A stretch of 64,000 bases of DNA, taken from NCBI RefSeq assembly GCF_000265465.1, contig NC_018016.1, positions 501,501 to 565,500 on the forward strand, written 5' to 3'. The notes under the pieces were generated by a model. It was not told the origin of the DNA, searched no databases, and saw only the letters and a list, made by a program, of their open reading frames with translations. The position numbers and the translations under genes were made by a program. This stretch comes from Ornithobacterium rhinotracheale DSM 15997 (GTDB taxonomy: Bacteria; Bacteroidota; Bacteroidia; Flavobacteriales; Weeksellaceae). Positions 9,095 to 18,133 of the stretch are shown here, in pieces. How positions within the stretch are numbered: the stretch's first letter is position 1; every line of letters starts with the position of its first letter.

Positions 9095-9717
9095 ACAACC
9101 TAAACAAACTTTACGAATCTATAGAAAACTTCAAAAGACTTGGAGTTGAAATAGATAAAAATACGATAGAATCTACTTTAAAAGTTGAAGAGAATATCAT
9201 AAAAAAAGAAATGATTCCTGCTATGAGCGCAGCTATAATTCCTATTTTATCTCAGATACAAAGAGAACTTGTTTTAGTTATTGAATATTCCCCAGATAAA
9301 TCTGTAGAATTGAAAATGACAAAGAAAAGAAGTCTAAAACTAACTGAAGAAGAGGAGGCTTTCGTTACTAGTAGAGAAGAATATAAGAAAGAGATCAGCT
9401 ATACTATAGCACCTCATAAAAAATCTCCCAAAACGAATTTATGCATAACTCTACCTAATGGGAAAATTTTTAAAAATGAACTAGCAAAAGATACTTTATG
9501 TGAAATAATAAAATATGTAGGCATAGAGAAGGTAGAGAAATTAGGTATTCATCATTCTGGTTTTAATCTAGTTTCAAAAGTAAAAAGCAAAAAATATAGA
9601 CAAGATAAAATAGGTAAATTCTATATATTCACCCAAACATCTACAAACCAAAAAGCTAAAGATTTAGAAATGATTTCTAAAAAATTAAATTTAAAATTAA
9701 AAATAGACATTATTTAA
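9091..9717 (+). CDS. Unknown 208-residue protein coupled to the silent specificity cassette
   Basis: ATG overlaps the stop codon of the silent cassette (ATGA at 9091-9094), so it would be translationally coupled to it. The last 8 bp overlap the end of the convergent methyltransferase gene. I do not recognise a family. The sequence is Lys/Glu-rich with a helical N-terminus, no signal peptide and no membrane segment. A more globular C-terminal half contains LCITLPNGKIF and GKFYIFTQTS. In the present orientation no promoter is visible and the cassette lacks a start. After the proposed inversion it would be the last gene of the R-M operon, so it may be expressed only in one phase. A partner of that specificity domain is possible but unproven. 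Confidence 0.75.
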   Translation: MNNLNKLYESIENFKRLGVEIDKNTIESTLKVEENIIKKEMIPAMSAAIIPILSQIQRELVLVIEYSPDKSVELKMTKKRSLKLTEEEEAFVTSREEYKKEISYTIAPHKKSPKTNLCITLPNGKIFKNELAKDTLCEIIKYVGIEKVEKLGIHHSGFNLVSKVKSKKYRQDKIGKFYIFTQTSTNQKAKDLEMISKKLNLKLKIDII

Positions 9718-12700
9718 ATTGTTCATTTAAAAATTTAATCTCCTCATCTGTAAATCCATATAAATTATAAAGATAATTGTCTATGTTGATTTCGGATACC
9801 TCGATATTTAAAGTGTTTTTGGGGATTGGCAACTTTTCTAAAAACACTTTTTTATATCGATACCCTTCATTTCCTAAACCTCCACCAGCATAAAATTCCT
9901 TAAAGAAATACGTAACAACATTCGAATTTAGTAAATGATATAGATATTCTATGTTACTTCCTGTCATTATAAATGTAGTTGCTTCAGGATAAAATTTCCC
10001 AGTTTCATCTAAATAAAACTGGGGCTCTCTTACTATTTCACTGTACATTATTTTTTGTTTATAAAAATCCTCCATATATGCACAATTTCTAAGATTGTAG
10101 GGAGTTACGCCTTGGTCGGCTCTCTTTTCTAAGCGACTCCAATACTGGTCTAAATGCTTTTTAATAGCGGGGTAATCGTCTATATTTATAGGCTTTATGC
10201 CTTTTTCCTTAATTCCGTTATGCGTGTTAATTAGCCATAAATCGGCAAAATCGTAGCCGTATCTTTTGATGTCTCTGCCCCTTAAAATAGGTCTTATAAT
10301 TTCGGCAGTTTTTTTTCGTTCTTCTTCGGTTTTGCAATTTGCAAGAATTTCATCTTTTTTGCTACCAGATATTATAAAGGCGTCGTTATAGCCTGTTTTG
10401 ATACCATAATTTATTTGTACATCCCAATCTTTTAATGGAATACCAATTTTCTCAATTTTAGATTTAATTTGCTGTTCAATTGGAGATAAAATCACCCAGC
10501 TATCTTTGGATGAAAATGATATAAAATTGGCATTTTGATTAAAATAATCGCTCAATTTATTTAACACGCTTTCTTTGATGACACAGGCTTTTGTTTTAAA
10601 GGTATTTTTTTCTTTGGCAAATAGCAAAATATTGGTATCTACTGTTGCAGATTCAAATATTTTTTGCCCTGCAAAATCAATTAGTATTTTTGGGTTGGTT
10701 TTTTCTGCAAAAAATTTACGCGTTTTTTCTCCGTAGCCCGCTCGCATCCACTTATTTGATGTAATGTAGCAAAGTGTGCCCTTCTCTTTTAATAGTTGCC
10801 AACCACGCTCATAAAATAGCTGATAGATGTCCCCTGTCCTTACAAAGGTTTGAAAATTACATTTTTCATATATTTTAGAAAGCGCTCCTCCATCTTTCAT
10901 CAGTTGTATATAAGGCGGGTTTCCGATGACGATGTCAAAACCTTGCTCTATACCAAACATCCAATCTGGATCAAAAAAAGGAGAACTGGCATTTTGGTCA
11001 TATGGATTCCAATGCGAAAATTGTATTGCATCTTCTGGTGCAAATTCATGATTTTCTTTCAGTAGCTTTATCAACTTTTCTCTCAGTTTAGCGTCTTGCT
11101 CTCTAAGTTGCTTTTTCGAATGAGCCGTCTGGGCATAGAAGTGATTTTTGCGAATTGTGAGCAATTCTTGCTTCGTATCTTCTATTTCTGTATTTTCAAA
11201 AAGATTTAATTGTATATTTTTCTTTTTTACGCCTAGCAAAGTGTTTGCAGTTACAAACTTGGTTTCTAGGTTTGGTAATGTTTTTATATTATAATTTTGG
11301 GCAGCATTATCTATGTCTAATTTGCTTTCTTGCTCTACAATCAACGAAATGAAGAAACGAAGTTTACTTATTTGAGAGGCTATCGTCTGGATATCTACTC
11401 CATAGATACATTTCTCGATTAAATGCAATTTTTGCTCATAAATCGTTTTTTCGTTTCTAGCGTCTAATTTTTCTAAAATTTCTACCATACGATTGAGAAT
11501 TCCCATAGGAAATGCTCCCGAACCACAGGCTGGATCTAAAATTTTAACGGCTCTGAGCTTCTCTGCGACTTCTTCGCACAAATCATGATTTTGCTCTAAT
11601 ACTTCTGGCAAACTATCGGATTCAAACAACTGCTCTACAACTTCTTGGCTAATTGTAGGGTATCCTTCCAGGGCTTGTTCTAGATATACTTTAAGACTCT
11701 CATCTACCATATAAGCTACAACATCCTTAGGCGTATAGAATGAGCCTGACTGCTTGCGGGCAGATTCTTTGGTTTCTGGATTGTAGGCGCCTAGCAAGTT
11801 TTCAAATACATTCCCCAATAGCTCTGGGTCTAGTGCCACTTGCACCTCGCTTGGGGAATTTTCTTCTACGGTAAAGTTATATTTCTTCAATAATGGGATT
11901 ATCCCTTTTTGTTTATCGAAAAATACGATATTTGGAATAAACGCTCTGTATTTAAAATGTCCATTGGCTGATTTTTTATCGTTTCGGCTAAATCCGTCTA
12001 AATGATAACGAACGCCATCGGTAGAAATTTCTTTATCAAGACACTCAAATAGCCCTCCATTCAAAAAAGGAACTGGAGTAAAGAGCGATAGAATCTTGTC
12101 CTCCGATTCTTCCTGAAACATTTCTGCATAGCGATAAAGCGTCTTAATATCTCTCTTATTCTTTAACTTAGCAAAACCTCTCTCACTTATTGCTTTATTA
12201 AGCGTTGCAAAGAATAAATTTTGCAAAATAGCATTATAATAATTACCCTGCTCTGCGCTTTCTGGCTGAAATTCTTTTAAAATTTCTGAAAGATTTTTCT
12301 CTTTAAAAAGAATGTCTGGCACAAGTCCCTTTTGTTTAATGAACCACACAAACAGTAATCTAGTAATAAGTCGTATAACTTGCTCCTCAAGCTTCCATCG
12401 ATCATCATCTGGATTGTCTATATTATTGGGGAAAGTAATTCCCACCTGCTCCGATAACACCCACTGATACCAAGCAAATAACTCATTATAAAACTCTTTG
12501 CTAAGCGATTCCACAGAAAACGCCTCTATGATATCTGTTCTTTTGATTTTATTGATTTGGGCTAATTTCTCGAAACGCTCGGCTACCGTTCTACACTGTT
12601 GCCCTTCCCCTACAAGATAGGTATATCGCTTGGCTGAGGTTACTTCTTTATTATCTGCACCACGATCAAAGAAGCTAAATCGCCATTCGCTGGCGTTGTC

Positions 12701-13048
12701 TAGATGGTGAAAAATCATAAAGGCACCTTGGTAAGTTTCAGTAATTCTACGCACTACAGCCTGTATATTCACCTTAGAACGCCCAAGTTGCATATTTTCT
12801 CTAACTTGTATATCAAAAACTTGAATACTATAAGCTGTAAGCTCGATACTCCCAATGGCTTTTACGCTTACTATTCCAGAACGATCTGCTAATTTTTTTA
12901 AATCTTTATTTTCTGTAAGCACATCGTATTCATAAGATTCTTTGTAATTATCTTCCCCAAAAATGGGAAAGATTACATTTTGTACAAAATCTTTAGATCC
13001 TTGATAAGCTGTACTAAAATATTTTTTAAATGCTTCTTGAGTTTTCAT
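9710..13048 (-). CDS. Eco57I-type N6-adenine DNA methyltransferase with switchable specificity domain
   Basis: This 1112-residue protein probably methylates adenine in a specific DNA sequence. The N-terminal part (about 1-430) has no motif I can name. The methyltransferase core has SAM motif I DPACGSG (505-511) and catalytic motif IV NPPY (710-713). The C-terminal part (about 832-1112) is the specificity region, with TGYNDAFII and LRGRDIKRY. A 27-bp repeat in codons 830-838 marks the junction with the silent cassette. The start overlaps the stop of the PLD-SNF2 gene (TAATG at 13046-13050), so the two are coupled. Inversion would give a protein of about 1135 residues with a different C-terminus. 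A nuclease motif in this chain was not found; cleavage more likely resides in its partner. Whether it is a type II, DISARM-like or other system cannot be settled here. Confidence 0.92.
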   Translation of the reverse strand: MKTQEAFKKYFSTAYQGSKDFVQNVIFPIFGEDNYKESYEYDVLTENKDLKKLADRSGIVSVKAIGSIELTAYSIQVFDIQVRENMQLGRSKVNIQAVVRRITETYQGAFMIFHHLDNASEWRFSFFDRGADNKEVTSAKRYTYLVGEGQQCRTVAERFEKLAQINKIKRTDIIEAFSVESLSKEFYNELFAWYQWVLSEQVGITFPNNIDNPDDDRWKLEEQVIRLITRLLFVWFIKQKGLVPDILFKEKNLSEILKEFQPESAEQGNYYNAILQNLFFATLNKAISERGFAKLKNKRDIKTLYRYAEMFQEESEDKILSLFTPVPFLNGGLFECLDKEISTDGVRYHLDGFSRNDKKSANGHFKYRAFIPNIVFFDKQKGIIPLLKKYNFTVEENSPSEVQVALDPELLGNVFENLLGAYNPETKESARKQSGSFYTPKDVVAYMVDESLKVYLEQALEGYPTISQEVVEQLFESDSLPEVLEQNHDLCEEVAEKLRAVKILDPACGSGAFPMGILNRMVEILEKLDARNEKTIYEQKLHLIEKCIYGVDIQTIASQISKLRFFISLIVEQESKLDIDNAAQNYNIKTLPNLETKFVTANTLLGVKKKNIQLNLFENTEIEDTKQELLTIRKNHFYAQTAHSKKQLREQDAKLREKLIKLLKENHEFAPEDAIQFSHWNPYDQNASSPFFDPDWMFGIEQGFDIVIGNPPYIQLMKDGGALSKIYEKCNFQTFVRTGDIYQLFYERGWQLLKEKGTLCYITSNKWMRAGYGEKTRKFFAEKTNPKILIDFAGQKIFESATVDTNILLFAKEKNTFKTKACVIKESVLNKLSDYFNQNANFISFSSKDSWVILSPIEQQIKSKIEKIGIPLKDWDVQINYGIKTGYNDAFIISGSKKDEILANCKTEEERKKTAEIIRPILRGRDIKRYGYDFADLWLINTHNGIKEKGIKPINIDDYPAIKKHLDQYWSRLEKRADQGVTPYNLRNCAYMEDFYKQKIMYSEIVREPQFYLDETGKFYPEATTFIMTGSNIEYLYHLLNSNVVTYFFKEFYAGGGLGNEGYRYKKVFLEKLPIPKNTLNIEVSEINIDNYLYNLYGFTDEEIKFLNEQFK
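10533..10559 (-). repeat. Inverted-repeat copy 2, inside the methyltransferase gene
   Basis: The partner of 8176-8202, on the opposite strand, covers codons 830-838 of the methyltransferase. The repeats bound about 2.35 kb containing both specificity modules and the 208-residue gene. The flanking coding DNA on the cassette side is clearly diverged although the protein is homologous, so the identity of the repeat stands out. Confidence 0.85.
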
Positions 13049-16000
13049 TATTTTTCAGGCTTTGTAATTAAACCAATTAATATTTCTGCTTTTCCGTCTT
13101 TGTCTTCGACTCCTTGTAATATGTGATTCAATCTTGTTGAAATAATTTTTGCCGCTTCTTCTTGCGTAAATTTAATTAACGCATTTTCTTTAAAATATCC
13201 GTCTATGGCTAAAATGATTTTCGCCACACTTCTATCGCCCTTTTTAAGTAAATAGAATGCTTGATTCAATAAATCTTCTTCTTTTTCGTTAAAATCATAG
13301 TTTGCAAGCAATTCGTGTATCACTTTTTTAGCCTCTTTTACTGGGCGACTTTCCTTCACTTTTGCAATTTTCACAAAATGGCGATTAAAGCATAATAAGA
13401 CTTTTTCTTCTATTTCTGCTGTATTTTCTGGGAAAGGCAATTCATTTTTATCGATAACATTTGCTCTAAATTGCTCTAGAAAATCCAATGTGGGAATAGG
13501 GCTAGCATCTCCATTTTTGTGCTTAATGTACAACCCTCTTGTCTTTCTATTTTTCACAAGAAAATAAGCTTCGTTATCTCCTTGAACAATAACCCTTAAT
13601 GCCTTTGAATGTTCTGCTATTTGTTGATAACGATCTGGATTCTCGTCTCTATAATCTTTCAATTCACCTATGTATTTTTGCATAGGAGATTCCTCTCCTT
13701 CTACAAATTGTTTTAAATCATCGTATGAACTTAATTTTTCTGCATCACTAAATATCTTGCTATCTTCGCCAAATAATGTATGGAAACTTTGTAGCTTGGT
13801 ATGAGCTTTCTGCACTAGATTAATCAAATGATCGCCTTTGGCTGATGGCATAAAATTAAAGATGTGCACTTTTTCATTTGTAGATCCTATTCGATTTACT
13901 CGACCAATACGCTGCATTAGTTTAGTGGAGTTCCATGGAGTATCATAATTTAAAATCACATTTGCTCTGTGCAAATTTATCCCTTCAGCTAACACCTCTG
14001 TCGTAATGATTACATCATAATCATCTTTTTGCTCCCCTTCGTAGTTTGCATCAAAATTTTCTCGAATTATAGTTTCTTTTTCTTTTCTATTTTTAGCACT
14101 AATCACAAGCGGACGATGATTTTTATTTTTGATTGCTCTTTCAAGAGATTTCAAGGTATCTAACGCCTCTGTAAAAATCACCAATTTACCAGAAGTGTTC
14201 ATTTCTTTCTTAAACAATACGGTATTGATGGACTCTTTAAAGTTATCTAATTTTGGGTCATAATCATTATTTTGCCATTTTTCACAAAGCATTTTGATCA
14301 ACTGATAATCTTTTTCTAGAAGTTTTTTATACTCATCTTTGAAATCACTGGCTTTGTACTCTGCATTTTGATTCTTTTCATTACGCCCTTCTTTGTTTAG
14401 CTTTTCAATTTTCTTTCTAATATTATCAAAACACTGTTCAATACTGAGTCCGTTTTTTTGTGTATTCAATTCCTCATTGATATTTAATGAAGGGCAAATG
14501 AAAACACAATCCTCCTTAAGCATAATAAGCATGTTTTCTGTATAACGGCGCAGATTATATAGAGAAGTTTTAAATGCATTAAAACTACTCTCAAGACGCT
14601 TCACGAGTGAGATTTGCATTATTTTAGCCAACTGTTTTCCCACTCTTCCCACATCATGATTACTTGTGCTATATTTTTTTCTATTTTCTGGAGAGACTAG
14701 ATGTTCTGTTGCACGGTAGCGGTAGTAACATAAATACTCTGAATCATCAAAAGTAAAATTAGGTTTAGGAGCAATTAAATTCATTGTTTCATCAAACAGA
14801 TGGCAAAGCTGCTCATCCATCTCATACCTTAGACTATGAGGTCCACAAATTTCTGGAAATTTTATTCCCTGCTTTGTTAAATCTTCTGCATAATATTTTT
14901 TCACATCTGTTCTGGTGCGTCGAACAAGTACATCTGCCAAAACTTTCTCTCTTAGCTCCATAGAAATCTCATGCAAATCATGATCTCTTTTTCGTTTCCA
15001 TTTCTGAAAATCTTCTATAGAATCCCCCACCCAATTTTCTGCGTAAGGAGATTTTATAATTTCATCGTATTTCTTATTGATTTCTGTAAAAAAAGATTCC
15101 AAGTTCCTTCCTTCAACTTTGTCTAAAGTAGATTCCTTAGGAGTTCTTTGAAACAAATAAATTTGATTCTTTAAGTCATCTGGCTTATTGTTCTGAGGAG
15201 TTGCAGAGAGCAATCCAACATAAGGATACACACCCGTATTAGAGTAAATATCATCTATCAACTGATTCAACATTTGATACATATTTGTCCCGCTATTTCG
15301 AAATTTATGACTCTCATCTATTAAGATAAGACCATAGTTATTACTGGCATCTAACGGTGTTTCAAATTCTTCAATACCTACAATTTCTTCTTGTAGGGCT
15401 TCTTCAAATTCCTCATCATCTATCAATTTCCCAATACTCCCTGTAGTAATCATAGTTACATGAGGTGCCATAGGATCTGTGTTGTCTTTATCAAACCGTT
15501 CAATTATATTCTCCCAACTTGATTTTATAGCAGGCGGGGTAATAATCAAAACTTTTCTTTCTCTATTTTGCACATCAACAGCATTTAAAAATTGCCTGAT
15601 CAGTAGTGTTCCCACTACTGTTTTACCTAAACCTACTACATCTGAAAGAAAAAAACCTCCATGCTTTTTCATTGTAAAAAAACATTGATTTACAGCAGAA
15701 AATTGATATTCTAATGGTATCATTTCCTTAGGCAAATATGTTTCTAGCTCTGTTATATTTTCCCTATTTATCACTTCCCCAAATTCATGCTGCAAAAGCT
15801 TGATATAAACCTCATAAGGCGTAAGTTTATTCTTTCTTTTTTCTAGTGACTTCTGAGCCTTTTCTCCTATTGATGTTTTTATCAAAACTTCCTTAATAAA
15901 CCTTCCATTCCATCGCTCACTTTCATTCCATTTTTCATAAAACCACTTTTTATGTCCTTTTAGTGGAGAGTTTTCATTATCAAATTCTACAATATGTGCC

Positions 16001-16539
16001 GTTGTTTCTAAATAATTAAGCTCTGAATTATCTAACAGTCCTTTCTTAGTAAAGTTAGAACTACCTATTAACCCAACAGATTTAGTACCTAATAAATTTC
16101 TAAAAATATAGGCTTTTGAATGCAAAAATGCCTGTTTTTCATTCTGCCCATAAATTCTAATCTCAACTGGAGAGTTTTCATCTTCCGTGCAGTTTTCTAA
16201 TAAAAATTCCGCACATTCCCTATAGGTATCATTTAATTGTTCAATGTCTCTTTTTATATAAAAATCTGGAAATACTTTATCGTCTTCCTCTAAGTCCTTC
16301 AACTGATAGGGACGTACTATAGGTTCTTTACCTATAAGTATTTTCAACTTCCCTCCATTTTTAATAAAATCAATGAGATTAGGCAATAGGAGTAAAAGAC
16401 CTGGCAAATCCCAATATCCCGTAGCTATACAAAACTCCTTGTAATCTGAACTTTGCTGGAGATAATCATTAAGAACATCACACATCTTTAATCCTGAAGA
16501 ATTATCTACCAAAGTATTACAATAAGATTTATTTATCAT
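13048..16539 (-). CDS. PLD-like nuclease fused to SNF2-type helicase (restriction/defence subunit)
   Basis: This 1163-residue protein is the likely translocase and nuclease of the system. An N-terminal phospholipase-D-like domain (about 1-200) has the HxK motif at His140/Lys142 followed by SSNFT (160-164). The SNF2/SF2 motor has Walker A VGLGKT (302-307), DESH (408-411), SATP in motif III (445-448) and motif VI QRIGRVNRIGS (876-886). A third region of about 250 residues follows with no motif I recognise. PLD domains with a single HxK usually act as dimers. Similar PLD, helicase and methyltransferase combinations occur in helicase-type R-M systems and in DISARM, but DrmA and DrmB partners are absent here. 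It is the first gene of the operon. No clear -7 box was seen upstream. Confidence 0.88.
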   Translation of the reverse strand: MINKSYCNTLVDNSSGLKMCDVLNDYLQQSSDYKEFCIATGYWDLPGLLLLLPNLIDFIKNGGKLKILIGKEPIVRPYQLKDLEEDDKVFPDFYIKRDIEQLNDTYRECAEFLLENCTEDENSPVEIRIYGQNEKQAFLHSKAYIFRNLLGTKSVGLIGSSNFTKKGLLDNSELNYLETTAHIVEFDNENSPLKGHKKWFYEKWNESERWNGRFIKEVLIKTSIGEKAQKSLEKRKNKLTPYEVYIKLLQHEFGEVINRENITELETYLPKEMIPLEYQFSAVNQCFFTMKKHGGFFLSDVVGLGKTVVGTLLIRQFLNAVDVQNRERKVLIITPPAIKSSWENIIERFDKDNTDPMAPHVTMITTGSIGKLIDDEEFEEALQEEIVGIEEFETPLDASNNYGLILIDESHKFRNSGTNMYQMLNQLIDDIYSNTGVYPYVGLLSATPQNNKPDDLKNQIYLFQRTPKESTLDKVEGRNLESFFTEINKKYDEIIKSPYAENWVGDSIEDFQKWKRKRDHDLHEISMELREKVLADVLVRRTRTDVKKYYAEDLTKQGIKFPEICGPHSLRYEMDEQLCHLFDETMNLIAPKPNFTFDDSEYLCYYRYRATEHLVSPENRKKYSTSNHDVGRVGKQLAKIMQISLVKRLESSFNAFKTSLYNLRRYTENMLIMLKEDCVFICPSLNINEELNTQKNGLSIEQCFDNIRKKIEKLNKEGRNEKNQNAEYKASDFKDEYKKLLEKDYQLIKMLCEKWQNNDYDPKLDNFKESINTVLFKKEMNTSGKLVIFTEALDTLKSLERAIKNKNHRPLVISAKNRKEKETIIRENFDANYEGEQKDDYDVIITTEVLAEGINLHRANVILNYDTPWNSTKLMQRIGRVNRIGSTNEKVHIFNFMPSAKGDHLINLVQKAHTKLQSFHTLFGEDSKIFSDAEKLSSYDDLKQFVEGEESPMQKYIGELKDYRDENPDRYQQIAEHSKALRVIVQGDNEAYFLVKNRKTRGLYIKHKNGDASPIPTLDFLEQFRANVIDKNELPFPENTAEIEEKVLLCFNRHFVKIAKVKESRPVKEAKKVIHELLANYDFNEKEEDLLNQAFYLLKKGDRSVAKIILAIDGYFKENALIKFTQEEAAKIISTRLNHILQGVEDKDGKAEILIGLITKPEK

Positions 16540-16620
16540 TGAATTCAGATTTTATGGGATAAAGTTAACAAAAAAATCAATTATTATCTAACTTAAACTA
16601 TTTATCTTCTTTTCTGTCAC

Positions 16621-16654
16621 AAAAAAACACGAATCAGTAAAACTAATTCGTGTT
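16621..16654 (-). terminator. Terminator of the TPR-like membrane protein gene
   Basis: Arms AACACGAAT (16626-16634) and ATTCGTGTT (16646-16654) are followed on the minus strand by seven T. It separates this gene from the R-M operon. Confidence 0.88.
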
Positions 16655-16682
16655 AAATATTGATCTTAAGTTAAAAAACTAT

Positions 16683-17249
16683 TTAAAAATACTTTCCTCT
16701 TCTGCGCATATTGGGGTTTTGCATATTGCGACCAATATTCATGCGTTTCATTTGCTCTTCCATGGTTTTAATGTGCTCGGTAAGCATATTTTGTTTATCT
16801 TCTTTTTTAGCCTCATCTAGCCATCTTTTCGCTTCGTTTTTACGCCCTTGCGACATGGCACCAGCTGCAATGTTTAGTTTAGCCATTGCACGATCGTGCG
16901 CAAAAGACAATCCGTACTCTAAAGCCTTTTTCATTTGAGCCACAGAGCCCGTTAAGTTTTCTTGCCCTGTAGAGATCCCTTGCATAAAATGATAATACCC
17001 CATTTGTTTGCGAATCAATTGTTTTTCTGGCGAAGTGATTTTATCCAACCAAGCTTTAGCCTTTGGCAAATTTTGTTTTCTCATTTCCCAAAAAGCTAAA
17101 AGTATATATTCATTTCTAAAATACAAGAAAATCGGAATCACCGTAAGCAGCGACACAATCACGCCCCATCCATATTCTTCGTTATAAAACAAATATCCTG
17201 CAGCCAAAAACAATAAAACGGCAATCGAAATTTTGATGTTTTTATTCAT
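16683..17249 (-). CDS. Inner-membrane protein with TPR-like domain, function unknown
   Basis: The 188-residue protein begins with two adjacent hydrophobic helices (about 7-21 and 27-44), giving a short hairpin in the membrane. A helical region (about 55-165) resembling tetratricopeptide repeats follows, for example NLPKAKAWLDKI and KNEAKRWLDEAKK, and it ends with a basic tail MRRRGKYF. It looks like a conserved Bacteroidota protein without known role; TPR-like helices usually bind other proteins. It has its own -7 box (17271-17278) and terminator, so it is probably monocistronic. It marks the return from the accessory island to ordinary chromosome. Confidence 0.85.
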   Translation of the reverse strand: MNKNIKISIAVLLFLAAGYLFYNEEYGWGVIVSLLTVIPIFLYFRNEYILLAFWEMRKQNLPKAKAWLDKITSPEKQLIRKQMGYYHFMQGISTGQENLTGSVAQMKKALEYGLSFAHDRAMAKLNIAAGAMSQGRKNEAKRWLDEAKKEDKQNMLTEHIKTMEEQMKRMNIGRNMQNPNMRRRGKYF

Positions 17250-17270
17250 AGTTACAAATTATTTTCTTCG

Positions 17271-17278
17271 CAAATTTA
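17271..17278 (-). promoter_or_regulatory. -7 box (TAAATTTG) for the TPR-like gene
   Basis: TAAATTTG on the minus strand, 21 nt before the ATG at 17249. The -33 position is weak (TTTA). Confidence 0.55.
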
Positions 17279-17363
17279 AAAATCTTTATTTAGTTTATAA
17301 AGTGAAACCGAAAGTTTTATTACTTTAGCCTATCTTTAATTAAAATATTTAGCAAAAAAAATC

Positions 17364-18020
17364 ATGGAACTACACACCGACTTATCTTTACCTTACTTAA
17401 TTAGAAAATCATCTAAGCCCAACGCCCCACTTTTACTTCTACTTCATGGCTACGGCAGCAACGAGGCAGATTTATTTTCCTTTGCGCCCGAATTGCCAGA
17501 GGATTTTTGCGTTGTGGCTTTGCGTGCACCAATCGATTTGGGCTTTGGTGGCTATGCATGGTATGACATCAATTTCACGGATTTGGAAAAATTCAACGAT
17601 GTGGAACAAGCGCAACAAGCCATTGCACTGATCAAAAAATGTATTTCTGAACTGATTTCTACTTATGATTTAAATCCAGAAAATGTTTGGCTTTGTGGAT
17701 TTAGCCAAGGCGCAATTTTAAGCAACGCCCTCTGCATTCAGTCGCCAGGAAACATCAAAAATGTAATTATGCTCAGCGGCTACTGGGCAAGCGACATTAT
17801 TGGAGATTTCAGACCAAAAGATTATTCAAAAATCAGATATTTTATCTCTCACGGAACCGAGGATGCCGTAATCCCAATTGAATGGGCGAGAAAAACGCCT
17901 GAAAATCTGAATTTATTAGGAATCAAAAATATCTATCACGAATACTTGAGCGGACATGGAATTGTGCCTCAAAATTTCCACGATTTTCTAACCTTTGTAA
18001 ATGCTAATCTTTATCGCTAA
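17364..18020 (+). CDS. Alpha/beta-hydrolase, carboxylesterase/phospholipase type
   Basis: This 218-residue cytoplasmic hydrolase of the Abhydrolase_2 family cleaves carboxylic esters or lysophospholipids; the real substrate is unknown. The oxyanion-hole segment LLLHGYGSNE lies near the N-terminus. The nucleophile elbow GFSQG gives Ser114. Asp167 in HGTEDAVIP and His198 in LSGHGI complete the triad in the usual order and spacing. The length is typical. There is no signal peptide. It is followed by kbl on the same strand after 113 bp. Confidence 0.9.
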   Translation: MELHTDLSLPYLIRKSSKPNAPLLLLLHGYGSNEADLFSFAPELPEDFCVVALRAPIDLGFGGYAWYDINFTDLEKFNDVEQAQQAIALIKKCISELISTYDLNPENVWLCGFSQGAILSNALCIQSPGNIKNVIMLSGYWASDIIGDFRPKDYSKIRYFISHGTEDAVIPIEWARKTPENLNLLGIKNIYHEYLSGHGIVPQNFHDFLTFVNANLYR

Positions 18021-18133
18021 ACAACTGCAAAATGTAGATTTTACACGGTTTTAGCGTTGAAAATCCGTTCCAGAAAATTGCATTTAATTGTATTTAATTT
18101 TTTAACTTTAACACTCATTTCAAAGCTAAAAAA

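Noticed and set aside
16540-16682. Right attachment site matching the tRNA-Leu 3' end
   Set aside because: No copy of the T-arm or acceptor sequence found by eye.
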